DNA from: Deltaproteobacteria bacterium
GTDB lineage: Bacteria > Desulfobacterota > Binatia > UBA9968
Assembly: GCA_016183075.1 (NCBI GenBank)
Contig: JACPFH010000482.1
Coordinates: 1 to 9,000, forward strand
Direction of reading: 5' to 3'
DNA length: 9,000 nucleotides
Shown here: positions 1 to 6,515 of the stretch, piece by piece
How the letters are laid out: the number at the start of each line of letters is the position of its first letter
Position numbering within the stretch: the stretch's first letter is position 1
Notes under the pieces: generated by a model
Told to the model about the DNA's origin: nothing
Database searches by the model: none
The model's input: the letters and a program-made list of their open reading frames with translations, nothing else
Position numbers and translations under genes: made by a program

Positions 1-879
1 CTCCCCTTCCGCCGCCATGCCTCTCTGCCCCTCCGGCGAGATCGCATACTCCATATAGAGCCTGCCCGCATTAGGATTAGGCCCCTTGGCGCTCAGGCCC
101 AGGTAGTTCGCGTCGGTCAGGAACTTGTCGAGCATCACATAATCCATGGGACCTTTGAACTGCTTGACGTATTTCACCAGGGTAATTCCGACCGGCGCTT
201 CGCCCCGGATAATGACGTTGCTCACGGGAGCGAACGACTCGACCAGATGGGGCCCCTGTTTGGCCAGAGCCCTGACAAATTCGAGCCACTTCGGCCCCAT
301 GATCTTTTCCAAATTCTGCAGGAATCCCGCGCTGCTCGTATGCTGGGTGGGATCGGACATACTGAGCTTCTTCTTCCACTTCGGATCGAGTAGATCCTGA
401 AGTCCCTTGGGTATGTCCGCTCCTTTCACCAGCTCCGTGTTATACAGAATGCCGATGGGAACGGCCCGCCATGGCGTCATCAGGCCATCCTTTTCCTTGA
501 ACTGATCGGGCAGCTTTTCCGAGGAAGGCGGAATGTACTTCGTGAAGAGGCCCTCTTTTTTCATGATGAGCGCGACGGCGCGCGTGCCCTCGACCACGTC
601 AAGCCCAGGGCGCCCCGCACGCCACTCGGTCAGGGCCCGGTCCATTACTTTATTGGGAGCGGCGCGCCAGTACTCGACCCTGATGCCGTATTTCTTCTCG
701 AAGGGCTTGTTGATCTTATCCATCGACTGCGGGGGGACGAGCCCGTAAACGACGACTTTGCCTTCTTTCTTTGCCGCTTCGACGTTTACAGGCTGGGCAT
801 GAAGAGCCCCAGAGAAGAAAACCAGGCCCAGAAATGCCAGCACCGCCATTGTCAGATTCCGCTTCATTGTCGCCTTCAT
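1..879 (-). CDS. ABC-type extracellular solute-binding protein, AfuA/PotD-like (3' end outside window)
   Basis: The frame is open from ATG 879 to the left edge, giving 293 residues with the C-terminus missing; complete relatives are usually about 330-350 aa. Residues 1-28 look like a Sec signal peptide: a basic start (MKATMKR), a hydrophobic core (MAVLAFLGLVFF) and a likely cut after ALHA. The mature part opens with AAKKEGKVVVYG, typical of periplasmic binding proteins of the iron(III)/spermidine/putrescine (SBP_bac_1/6/11) superfamily. Further hallmarks are a glycine-rich LDVVEGT segment, PWRAVPIGILYNTELV, a DLLDPKWKKKLSMSDP hinge region and the late ISPEGQ motif. It would bind a ligand in the periplasm for an ABC importer; the permease and ATPase are not visible and may lie to the left. 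GGAGG at 887-891, 7 nt before ATG 879, supports this start rather than the in-frame ATG at 867. The ligand is unknown; a simple iron-binding role is not shown. Confidence 0.85.
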   Translation of the reverse strand, partial: MKATMKRNLTMAVLAFLGLVFFSGALHAQPVNVEAAKKEGKVVVYGLVPPQSMDKINKPFEKKYGIRVEYWRAAPNKVMDRALTEWRAGRPGLDVVEGTRAVALIMKKEGLFTKYIPPSSEKLPDQFKEKDGLMTPWRAVPIGILYNTELVKGADIPKGLQDLLDPKWKKKLSMSDPTQHTSSAGFLQNLEKIMGPKWLEFVRALAKQGPHLVESFAPVSNVIIRGEAPVGITLVKYVKQFKGPMDYVMLDKFLTDANYLGLSAKGPNPNAGRLYMEYAISPEGQRGMAAEGE

Positions 880-936
880 AAGTTCACCTCCGTAGTTGTC
901 TAGTGGAATCATTGGGCTAAGCGAGAAAACTGGCGA

Positions 937-966
937 ATTATCGGGCGCATGCCTCTGATTTGTCAA
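937..966 (-). promoter_or_regulatory. Putative sigma70 promoter of the solute-binding protein gene
   Basis: On the minus strand TTGACA (966-961, perfect -35) is followed after 18 bp by GATAAT (942-937, 5 of 6 to the -10 consensus). Transcription would begin near 930, leaving a leader of about 50 nt before the ribosome site at 887-891. The divergent rtcB side has only an AT-rich patch (TATATTTATATT, 1031-1042) that might hold a -10, with no convincing -35. This is read by eye. Confidence 0.5.
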
Positions 967-1081
967 GCTAATTGTTGACCCCAATACTGCGACTTTGGCG
1001 GTCCGCCTTTCGCTGCCTGCCCCTGGCTGATATATTTATATTGCTTCCATCAAAAGAGGCTAGATAAGGGAGGTGGAGAGC

Positions 1082-2539
1082 ATGCCAGTTCCGGCCTCGA
1101 TCAAGAAAATTTCCGACACTGTCTGGGAGATCCCTACGTCTTACAAAGAGGGCATGAGAGTGCCCGCGCGCATCTACGCCACCGAGGAGCTGCTCAAGGC
1201 AATGGACGACGGCGTTTTTGACCAGATCACAAACGTCGCCGCACTCCCGGGTTTGGTGAAGGCCGCGTACTGCATGCCGGATGCTCATTGGGGTTATGGC
1301 TTCCCGATCGGCGGCGTTGCACCCGTAGACACGAAAACGGGGGTGATCTCCCCCGGCGGCATCGGCTTCGACGTGAACTGCGGCATGCGCTTGGCGCTCA
1401 CCAACCTGACCTACGACGAGGTGAAGCCACACGTGCGCCAGCTTGTGGACCGGCTCTTCGAGCGGGTGCCGGCCGGAGTCGGCGGCACCGGATTCGTGAA
1501 AATATCCCAGGACGAATTCCGCCGTGTCGTCGAACAAGGAGCGAGCTGGTGCATCAAGCACGGCTACGGCTGGAAGGAGGATCTGGAGCGGACCGAGGAG
1601 AAAGGCTGCATCGAAGGCGCAGATGCCTCGAAGATCAGCGCCAAATCGGTGGAACGCGGCTACAAGCAGATCGGCACCCTCGGCTCCGGCAACCACTACC
1701 TGGAAATCCAGGTCGCGAGACCGGAGCATGTCTTCGATGAAAAATCGGCCCAGGCCTTCGGCATCACGATCCCCAATCAGGTAGTTATCATGTTTCATTG
1801 CGGCAGCCGCGGCTTCGGCCACCAGGTCGCTACGGATTACCTCCAGTCCTTCCTCAAGGTCATGGAATCGAAGTATCACATCAAGATCCTCGATCGAGAA
1901 CTTGCTTGCGCGCCCTTCCATTCGCGCGAAGGACAGGATTATTTCGCCGCCATGAAATGCGCGATCAACCTCTCGTTTACGAACCGCCAGGTGATCCTGC
2001 ACCGGATCCGCGAGGTTTTCTCGGACGTCTTTCGCCGCAGCGCCGAAGATTTGGGGATGCATATGGTTTACGATGTCGCCCACAACACCGCCAAGCTTGA
2101 GCGCTATGAAATCGACGGGGAGACGCGCGATCTGCTCATCCACCGCAAAGGCGCAACCCGCGCCTTCGGACCGGGGATGGACGGAGTCCCCGAGGCCTAC
2201 CAGGCTGTCGGACAACCGGTGATTATCGGCGGCAGCATGGAAACCGGCTCTTATCTTCTCGCCGGAGTAAAAAGCGGCATCGAGACTTTCTTCAGCACCG
2301 CACACGGCAGCGGGCGCACCATGAGCCGGACAAAAGCCAAAAAACAGTATCACGGAAAGACGCTTCAGGAAGAGATGGCCCAGCGCGGGATCTATGTGCG
2401 CACCGTCTCCTACGCCGGGCTGGCCGAGGAAGCAGGGGGCGCCTACAAAAACGTGGACCACGTGATCGAGGCGACCGAGCTTGCGGGAATCAGCCGCCGG
2501 GTGGTGCGGTTTTCCCCCGTGGGCAACGTGAAAGGGTAG
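1082..2539 (+). CDS. rtcB: RNA-splicing ligase RtcB (3'-phosphate/5'-OH RNA ligase)
   Basis: 485 residues, close to archaeal and eukaryotic RtcB (~480-505 aa) and longer than E. coli RtcB (~408 aa). RtcB joins RNA 2',3'-cyclic phosphate or 3'-phosphate ends to 5'-OH ends using GTP and Mn2+, through a histidine-GMP intermediate. Every expected active-site motif is present: DVNCGMRL (D97, C100), GSGNHYLE (N204, H205), FHCGSRGFGHQ (H239), YDVAHN (H334) and AHGSGR (H408, the guanylylated histidine). GGSMETGSYLL and the C-terminal YKNVDHVIE are also typical. Start: GTG at 1073 lies inside the ribosome site AGGGAGGTG, which is well placed for ATG 1082, so ATG 1082 is chosen. Archease follows 17 nt after the stop and is clearly co-transcribed. 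No rtcA or RtcR regulator is in view, so the role (tRNA splicing or RNA repair) is open. A long antisense frame opposite this gene is a coding shadow. Confidence 0.97.
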   Translation: MPVPASIKKISDTVWEIPTSYKEGMRVPARIYATEELLKAMDDGVFDQITNVAALPGLVKAAYCMPDAHWGYGFPIGGVAPVDTKTGVISPGGIGFDVNCGMRLALTNLTYDEVKPHVRQLVDRLFERVPAGVGGTGFVKISQDEFRRVVEQGASWCIKHGYGWKEDLERTEEKGCIEGADASKISAKSVERGYKQIGTLGSGNHYLEIQVARPEHVFDEKSAQAFGITIPNQVVIMFHCGSRGFGHQVATDYLQSFLKVMESKYHIKILDRELACAPFHSREGQDYFAAMKCAINLSFTNRQVILHRIREVFSDVFRRSAEDLGMHMVYDVAHNTAKLERYEIDGETRDLLIHRKGATRAFGPGMDGVPEAYQAVGQPVIIGGSMETGSYLLAGVKSGIETFFSTAHGSGRTMSRTKAKKQYHGKTLQEEMAQRGIYVRTVSYAGLAEEAGGAYKNVDHVIEATELAGISRRVVRFSPVGNVKG

Positions 2540-2556
2540 CGCGCGAACACGCCGCC

Positions 2557-2988
2557 ATGCCGTATAAGTACTTAGAGGACGTGGCGATCGCCGACGTGGC
2601 CTTCGAGGCGTGGGGAGCCACGCTCGAAGAGCTTTTCACGGCGGCGGCCGAAGCGACAATGAACATCATGGTCGCGGATCTCGCTACGATCACGAGCGGT
2701 GAGAAGCGAAAGATCGCCTTAGAGGAGGAGAACCTCGACCTTCTGCTCTTCAACTTTCTACAGGAGCTCGTCTTTTATAAGGACGCCGAAAGGCTTTTGC
2801 TACGAGTTGCAAAGGTTCGCATCGAACAAGGTGATGGCATCGTTCGGGTCGAAGCGGAGCTTTACGGCGAGGAACTCAATCCGCGCAAGCACGATCTCGG
2901 AGTCGACGTCAAAGCCATTACGCTGCACCAGTTTCAAGTCGAGCACAGCGCCGGAGCGTGGCGAGCGAACGTGATCGTGGATGTTTAG
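2557..2988 (+). CDS. Archease, RtcB-activating protein
   Basis: 143 residues, the usual archease size (~140 aa). Archease speeds RtcB turnover and guanylylation and widens its nucleotide use. Family features, in order: EAWGATLEELFTAAAEA (16-32), the core LLLFNFLQELVFYKDAE (62-78), NPRKHDLGVDVKAITLH (108-124), and the C-terminal VIVDV with an acidic residue (D142). D13 lines up with the Asp of the usual N-terminal HTAD motif, but the preceding His-Thr is replaced by Ala-Ile (AIADVAFEAWG). I believe this variant is common in bacteria. No strong ribosome site precedes ATG 2557, so translation probably depends on coupling with rtcB 17 nt upstream. The gene pair strengthens both calls. Confidence 0.93.
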   Translation: MPYKYLEDVAIADVAFEAWGATLEELFTAAAEATMNIMVADLATITSGEKRKIALEEENLDLLLFNFLQELVFYKDAERLLLRVAKVRIEQGDGIVRVEAELYGEELNPRKHDLGVDVKAITLHQFQVEHSAGAWRANVIVDV

Positions 2989-2994
2989 ATCGAC

Positions 2995-3072
2995 TCAGCG
3001 GTGCAGGGCCAGGAAAGCGAACACCTTGGCCGTGTCATAGACGTTCGACGGGACCAGAGGGACGTTGTTGAT
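2995..3072 (-). pseudogene. Possible C-terminal remnant of an unidentified minus-strand gene
   Basis: On the minus strand a frame ending with TGA at 2997-2995 reads NNVPLVPSNVYDTAKVFAF followed by LALHR. Its last ~25 codons end mostly in G or C, as in the real genes of this window. Further upstream the frame lies antisense to the transposase gene and loses that bias. It looks like the natural end of a gene that once converged on archease and was cut when the transposase region arrived. The family is not recognised, and the upper boundary (about 3072) is a guess. It may be a chance frame. Confidence 0.3.
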
Positions 3073-3124
3073 TAGACGGAATAACTCGATTATACAACGT
3101 GCGAAACGGGAGGGGTCACCCGAT

Positions 3125-3751
3125 ATGCGGAGACAAGCGCGGTTAGATGCAGTAGGGACCCTGCACCATGTAATGATCCGGGGGATCGAAAAGAGGCGGA
3201 TCGTTGACGACGACCAGGACCGCAAGGATTTTGTTCTACGGCTAGGTAAGCCGGCAACCGAGACCGCGACATCCATTTACGCCTGGGCGCTGCTGAGTAA
3301 TCACGCTCACCTGCTTTTACGCAGTGGAGCGCAGAGTTTAGCGAGATTCATGCGGCGGTTTCTGACCGGCTATGCGGTCAGTTACAATTTACGCCATCGC
3401 CGCCACGGGCATCTGTTCCAGAACCGCTACAAGTCAATTGTGTGCGATGCGGATAGCTATTTTACGGAACTGGTGCGCTACATTCACTTGAATCCCTTAC
3501 GGGTGAAGTTGGTGGCGGATCTGGAGGAACTAGAGAGATACCCGTACTGCGGCCATGGGGTGATCCTGGGAGCGGTGAAAAACAATTGGCAGGACCGGGA
3601 CAGCGTACTGGCGCAGTTCGGTACTCCCGGGCTTTCTGAGGAAAAGATCTCTGTTCTGGTTGATGGAATGCGGAAGGTGTTTGCCGACGAGAACTTCCGA
3701 TCGGCGGCAAAAAACAGCAGGCACTTCTTTGCGGCCGTTGGAGCCTGCTGA
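3125..3751 (+). CDS. REP-associated tyrosine transposase (RAYT), Y1/HUH family
   Basis: 208 residues from ATG 3125. Y1 transposases cut single-stranded DNA with an HUH metal site and a tyrosine; RAYTs are single-copy relatives of IS200/IS605 TnpA linked to REP palindromes. Visible features: an N-terminal DAVGTLHHVMIRG strand, the HUH motif as SNHAHLLL (H60, H62), GHLFQNRYKS (95-104), and the RAYT signature RYIHLNPLRVKLV (118-130). The catalytic tyrosine is probably Y112 or Y119. GGGAGGGG at 3108-3114 sits 10 nt before ATG 3125; the frame extends up to ATG 3065, but without typical sequence. The protein looks intact. Codons are less GC-rich at third positions than in rtcB or ubiD, which fits a mobile origin. 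No tnpB or IS ends are seen. A REP-like hairpin lies 1.8 kb downstream (5559-5593). Confidence 0.88.
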   Translation: MRRQARLDAVGTLHHVMIRGIEKRRIVDDDQDRKDFVLRLGKPATETATSIYAWALLSNHAHLLLRSGAQSLARFMRRFLTGYAVSYNLRHRRHGHLFQNRYKSIVCDADSYFTELVRYIHLNPLRVKLVADLEELERYPYCGHGVILGAVKNNWQDRDSVLAQFGTPGLSEEKISVLVDGMRKVFADENFRSAAKNSRHFFAAVGAC

Positions 3752-3782
3752 ATTTCTGAAAGTATTTTCGGAGGTTTTCTCC

Positions 3783-3818
3783 ATGGTTAAGGGGATGGAA
3801 CACATCTTGAAACCATAG
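3783..3818 (+). CDS. Possible 11-residue leader peptide upstream of ubiD
   Basis: GGAGG (3770-3774) lies 8 nt before ATG 3783, which opens a reading frame MVKGMEHILKP ending at TAG 3816-3818. The stop overlaps the left arm of a hairpin (3817-3834), and the ubiD ribosome site begins two bases after the hairpin. The ribosome site is as good as those of the real genes. The arrangement resembles a translated leader that could control access to the ubiD start. The peptide is too short for homology, and a chance occurrence is possible. Confidence 0.3.
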   Translation: MVKGMEHILKP

Positions 3819-3834
3819 CGCTTCGCGGAGCGCT
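3817..3834 (+). promoter_or_regulatory. Hairpin just upstream of the ubiD ribosome site
   Basis: AGCGCT-TCGCGG-AGCGCT forms a 6-bp GC-rich stem with a 6-nt loop. GGAGG of ubiD lies at 3836-3840, so ribosome binding could compete with folding. There is no T-run, so it is not a classical terminator. It could also be a small REP-like palindrome left by the neighbouring RAYT. Confidence 0.4.
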
Positions 3835-3849
3835 TGGAGGGAAATGAAA

Positions 3850-5283
3850 ATGGCTGTTCAAGATCTTCGTGACTGGATCGCGCTGATGGAATCCGCGGGA
3901 GAACTACGGACGGTTCGCGGAGCCGACAGCGACGTGGAGCTGGGAGTTATTGTCGACCAATTTCAGCGACGAATGGAGCTGCCGGCTCTTCTGTTCGACG
4001 AAATAAAAGGTTATCCAAAGGGATTTCGAGTCCTGGCGAACACTCTGACATCGTCGCGGCGGATTGCTTTGACTTTGAGACTGCCCGCCGAAACCAGCAA
4101 GATGGAACTGGTTCAAGCCTGGCGTCAGTACGCCAAACAATATCCGAAAATCCCACCGCGCTGGGTTTCGGATGGGCCCGTGAACGAAAATATCCGAAGG
4201 GGGAAAGATGTCGATTTAACCGCCTTTCCCGCTCCCACGTGGCATGAACACGATGGAAACCGTTACATCGGCACCGGCTGCCTCGTCATCCAGAAGGATC
4301 CGGACAGCAACTGGGTCAATGTCGGGGTCTATCGCGTAGCCGTCCACGACCAAAAGATCGCCGGAATCTACATCTCTCCAGGGAAACACGGACGTCTGAT
4401 CATGGAAAAGTATTGGGCCCGAGGTCAGGATTGCCCCGTGGTGGTGTCGGTGGGACACGATCCAATGTTGTTTTTTGTAGCGGGCCTGGAGATCCCTTAT
4501 AGCGTAGGCGAGCTCGACGTGGCAGGAGGGCTGAAAGGCGAAGCAGTCCAGATCATCGAGGGTGAAACCGGTTTGCCCATTCCAGCCACCGCCGAAATCG
4601 TTATTGAAGGTAGGATCCCGCGAGACGAGACACGTGACGAGGGTCCTTTCGGGGAATGGCTGGGATATTACGCGAGCGGCCGCAGCCCGGCGCCGATCAT
4701 CAAGATTGATGCAATTCGCTACCGGAACAATCCGATCATTATGGGGAATCTTCCCGGGATTCCTCCGAATGACGACACCTACTACCGCGGTTTTCTTCGT
4801 TCCGCCGCGGTTTGGGAAGAACTGCAGCAGGCGGGAATTCCGGGAATCAAAGCAGTCTGGGCTCACGAGGCCGGAGGGAGCCGGATGCTTCTGACGATCG
4901 CAATCCAGCAGATGTATCCGGGTCACTCCAAACAGGTCGGATTCGCCGCGGGTAGTTGTCACGCGGGGGCATATGCGAATCGGATCACGATCGTCGTGGA
5001 TGACGACATTGACGTGACCAATGATCATCAGGTGTGGTGGGCATTATGCAGTCGAATGGATCCCGCACTAGACATCGAAGTGGTAAAGCGCTGCTGGAGC
5101 ACTTCCCTCGATCCCATGAGCTATCCCCGGGAAAAACCAGTTTTTAACAACCGCATGGTTATCGATGCCTGTCGTCCCTGGGAACGGCTCTCCACGTTTC
5201 CAAAGGTGATGGAGGCCGGACCCGAATTAAAACGAAAAGTCGTTGAAAAATGGCGGAGCGTTCTTCCAGAAATAACGGACTAG
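3850..5283 (+). CDS. UbiD-family prenylated-FMN-dependent decarboxylase
   Basis: 477 residues, the normal size for UbiD/Fdc1-type enzymes (~480-500 aa), which reversibly decarboxylate aromatic or alpha,beta-unsaturated acids with prenylated FMN. Landmarks: N-terminal MAVQDLRDWI; WVNVGVYR (R162, the catalytic arginine of the Asn-Gly-Tyr-Arg motif); ISPGKHGR (H180, cofactor region); GELDVAGGLKGE; and EGPFGEWLGYY with E264 and E269, matching the paired glutamates (E277/E282) of Fdc1. All are present, so it should be active if UbiX supplies prFMN; no ubiX is visible. Two start codons lie close together: ATG 3844 is only 3 nt from GGAGG (3836-3840), ATG 3850 is 9 nt away and gives the family-like MAVQDLRDWI start, so 3850 is preferred. 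The neighbouring LigB, LigA and monooxygenase sequences suggest an aromatic-acid substrate rather than ubiquinone synthesis. The exact substrate cannot be read. Confidence 0.93.
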   Translation: MAVQDLRDWIALMESAGELRTVRGADSDVELGVIVDQFQRRMELPALLFDEIKGYPKGFRVLANTLTSSRRIALTLRLPAETSKMELVQAWRQYAKQYPKIPPRWVSDGPVNENIRRGKDVDLTAFPAPTWHEHDGNRYIGTGCLVIQKDPDSNWVNVGVYRVAVHDQKIAGIYISPGKHGRLIMEKYWARGQDCPVVVSVGHDPMLFFVAGLEIPYSVGELDVAGGLKGEAVQIIEGETGLPIPATAEIVIEGRIPRDETRDEGPFGEWLGYYASGRSPAPIIKIDAIRYRNNPIIMGNLPGIPPNDDTYYRGFLRSAAVWEELQQAGIPGIKAVWAHEAGGSRMLLTIAIQQMYPGHSKQVGFAAGSCHAGAYANRITIVVDDDIDVTNDHQVWWALCSRMDPALDIEVVKRCWSTSLDPMSYPREKPVFNNRMVIDACRPWERLSTFPKVMEAGPELKRKVVEKWRSVLPEITD

Positions 5284-5328
5284 TGCGTGATGCCGAGTCT
5301 ACTCGAATCGCTCTCGGGTCGGGCCGCA

Positions 5329-5520
5329 TTACACCGTCTGTACGATCTCTTGCGCAATCAGTCGGAGATAATCGATCCGGGCCTGCGGGTCGCGCGGCAG
5401 GCTGTAAATGGTAAAACCGACTCGATCGAGCCCTGTCGTCTCGCGTGCTCTCGCGAGTGTTTCGACACAATCTTTTGGAGAGCCAGCGAGTTCCTCATTC
5501 ATTCTGAAAGGATTAGAAAA
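5329..5520 (-). pseudogene. C-terminal remnant of a luciferase-like (LLM class) flavin-dependent monooxygenase
   Basis: The minus frame ending with TAA at 5331-5329 reads NEELAGSPKDCVETLARA..TTGLDRVGFTIY and ends LRLIAQEIVQTV. This matches the tail of F420/FMN-dependent luciferase-like oxidoreductases (G-[ST]-P-[ED]-[DE]-C-[VI] helix, then G-[VL]-D-R-V strand, then a terminal helix). Only about 64 residues of a normally 320-380-aa protein remain. Upstream of about 5520 the frame becomes low-complexity (GTGTGTGF) and runs into the hairpin at 5559-5593, so the N-terminal four-fifths is gone. It converges on ubiD 45 bp away. It cannot form the barrel active site and is non-functional. The family call rests on motif memory. 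Confidence 0.6.
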
Positions 5521-5558
5521 CGGACCTTTCCGCCGGAGGCGTCCTCGTGTGGATGAAA

Positions 5559-5593
5559 GGGGACGGGCTCCGGCGAAGCCGGTGCCCGTCCCC
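5559..5593. repeat. REP-like 35-nt near-perfect hairpin
   Basis: The arms GGGGACGGGC and GCCCGTCCCC pair perfectly (10 bp). After a T-T mismatch, CCGGC and GCCGG add 5 bp around a GAA loop, giving 15 of 16 possible pairs. Its size, shape and GGGGACGGGC ends resemble the dispersed REP palindromes often found near RAYT genes; one lies at 3125-3751. It sits exactly between the truncated monooxygenase remnant and ligB. There is no T-tract, so a terminator role is less likely. Confidence 0.65.
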
Positions 5594-5646
5594 GTCCCGC
5601 GCAGGGAAGTTTGCAAACCCAAGGGCGAGTTTGTTAGAGGAAGGGA

Positions 5647-5651
5647 GGAGG
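5647..5651 (+). promoter_or_regulatory. Strong ribosome binding site placed for an ATT start codon of the ligB-like gene
   Basis: GGAGG (within GGGAGGAGG, 5643-5651) is followed after 6 nt (TGCTTT) by ATT 5658-5660, in frame with the conserved LigB N-terminus. No ATG, GTG or TTG lies in frame between this site and the first catalytic His. The nearest in-frame alternative is TTG 5631, upstream of the ribosome site. Confidence 0.5.
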
Positions 5652-5657
5652 TGCTTT

Positions 5658-6515
5658 ATTGCTCCGATCGTAAGCATCATCGGGATCACCCATAATCCTG
5701 TCATGCCGCGTTTGTTCAAACGACCCGATCGGCCACCTGGCTGCGCAAAGGTTCTTGAAAGAATCGAGATGATGCGGGAGAAGCTCCGCCAGGCGAAGCC
5801 AGATGTGCTTGTGACCATAGGTAGCGATCACCTCCACCAGTTTTTCATGGATAACATGCCAGCGTTTATGATCGGAAAGATGGACGTCTACGACGGGACC
5901 TTTTATGACGAAATCCGCCAGTTCGGGCTCCCCACCCACCGTGTTCCTGGAGACCCGGAGTTGTCCGACGCGATTATGGAAGGTGTCTTCGATCAGGGAG
6001 TCGACTTCGCCTATTCCAACGAGCTTACCATAGATCACTCCATTATCGTGCCGCTTATGTTCGTCAGACCTGGGATGGATCTCCCGATTGTCCCGATCCT
6101 GACGAACTGCATTGCCCCGCCTCTGCCAAGGCCGAAAAGGTTCTATGAGGTCGGCCGGGCCATTCGGTCTGTCATCGACGGGCTTCAAACCAACAAGCGG
6201 ATCGGAGTGCTGGTGAGCGGTCACCTCTCGCTCGAGATCGGCGGACCGAAGCAGTTCGAGCGGAAGTTGACGGATCCAAATTTTGACGCGGCCGCGGTGG
6301 GCTGGATCGCCCACGGAGACGTGGACGGCGCTGTAAACAACTGCTCTTTCGAGCAGATCAAGAAGTCGGGCAACATGACCCACGGATTTCTGAACTTCGT
6401 CGTGATGATGGGCGTGGCCAAGGCCGCCCATCCCTCCTATGCCGAAGGGTTGGACGCCGGCTTTCCGGCACTCCCATTCTTTAGCTGGGAGGGAAAACAG
6501 GGCGCAGCGTTATGA
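5658..6515 (+). CDS. LigB-like class III extradiol ring-cleavage dioxygenase, catalytic subunit
   Basis: 285 residues if read from ATT 5658; the protocatechuate 4,5-dioxygenase beta subunit has 302. These Fe(II) enzymes open catecholic rings next to the hydroxyl pair. Recognisable sites: GITHNP (H12, metal ligand), GSDHLHQF (H58, aligned with LigB H61), TIDHSIIVPL (H127), and VSGHLSLEIGGP (H189, aligned with the catalytic H195). The third metal ligand of LigB (E242 in VELVMWLIMRGA) aligns with Gly (GGA, 6384-6386) in THGFLNFVVMMGVA, so the iron site may be incomplete. The start is odd: the best ribosome site points to ATT 5658, which yields MAPIVSIIGITHNP and puts the first His at position 12 as in LigB. 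TTG 5631 (+9 residues) is the alternative, and the open frame goes up to ATG 5547, through the hairpin. The TGA overlaps the ATG of the LigA stump (ATGA). The enzyme may be decaying or altered; the substrate is unknown. Confidence 0.85.
   Translation: MAPIVSIIGITHNPVMPRLFKRPDRPPGCAKVLERIEMMREKLRQAKPDVLVTIGSDHLHQFFMDNMPAFMIGKMDVYDGTFYDEIRQFGLPTHRVPGDPELSDAIMEGVFDQGVDFAYSNELTIDHSIIVPLMFVRPGMDLPIVPILTNCIAPPLPRPKRFYEVGRAIRSVIDGLQTNKRIGVLVSGHLSLEIGGPKQFERKLTDPNFDAAAVGWIAHGDVDGAVNNCSFEQIKKSGNMTHGFLNFVVMMGVAKAAHPSYAEGLDAGFPALPFFSWEGKQGAAL

Noticed and set aside
1024..1044. A sigma54 promoter before rtcB (TGGC...TTGC).
   Set aside because: The GG and GC pairs are about 16 bp apart, not the 10 bp required, and no enhancer-binding regulator is nearby.
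880..1081. A tRNA or small RNA in the spacer between the solute-binding protein and rtcB.
   Set aside because: No cloverleaf, CCA-type end or strong stem was found; the spacer is accounted for by promoter and leader sequence.
968..2461. A 497-codon open frame on the minus strand opposite rtcB.
   Set aside because: It mirrors the codon structure of rtcB, whose motifs are complete. Its translation is rich in Ala/His/Gly/Arg with no recognisable domain, so it is a coding shadow.
4216..5028. A 270-codon minus-strand frame opposite ubiD.
   Set aside because: The overlapping UbiD protein is full length with all motifs; the antisense translation has no family features.
5559..5593. A rho-independent terminator for ubiD or the monooxygenase remnant.
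   Set aside because: The stem is strong, but neither strand has a T-run after it, and it lies some 275 bp past the ubiD stop.
5547..5657. An N-terminal extension of the LigB-like protein from ATG 5547.
   Set aside because: These codons run through the REP-like hairpin and a Ser/Arg/Pro-rich stretch without family similarity, and the good ribosome site lies downstream of them.
5634..6431. A 265-codon minus-strand frame opposite the ligB-like gene.
   Set aside because: The plus strand carries the LigB motifs in order. The minus translation shows only mirror-image composition.
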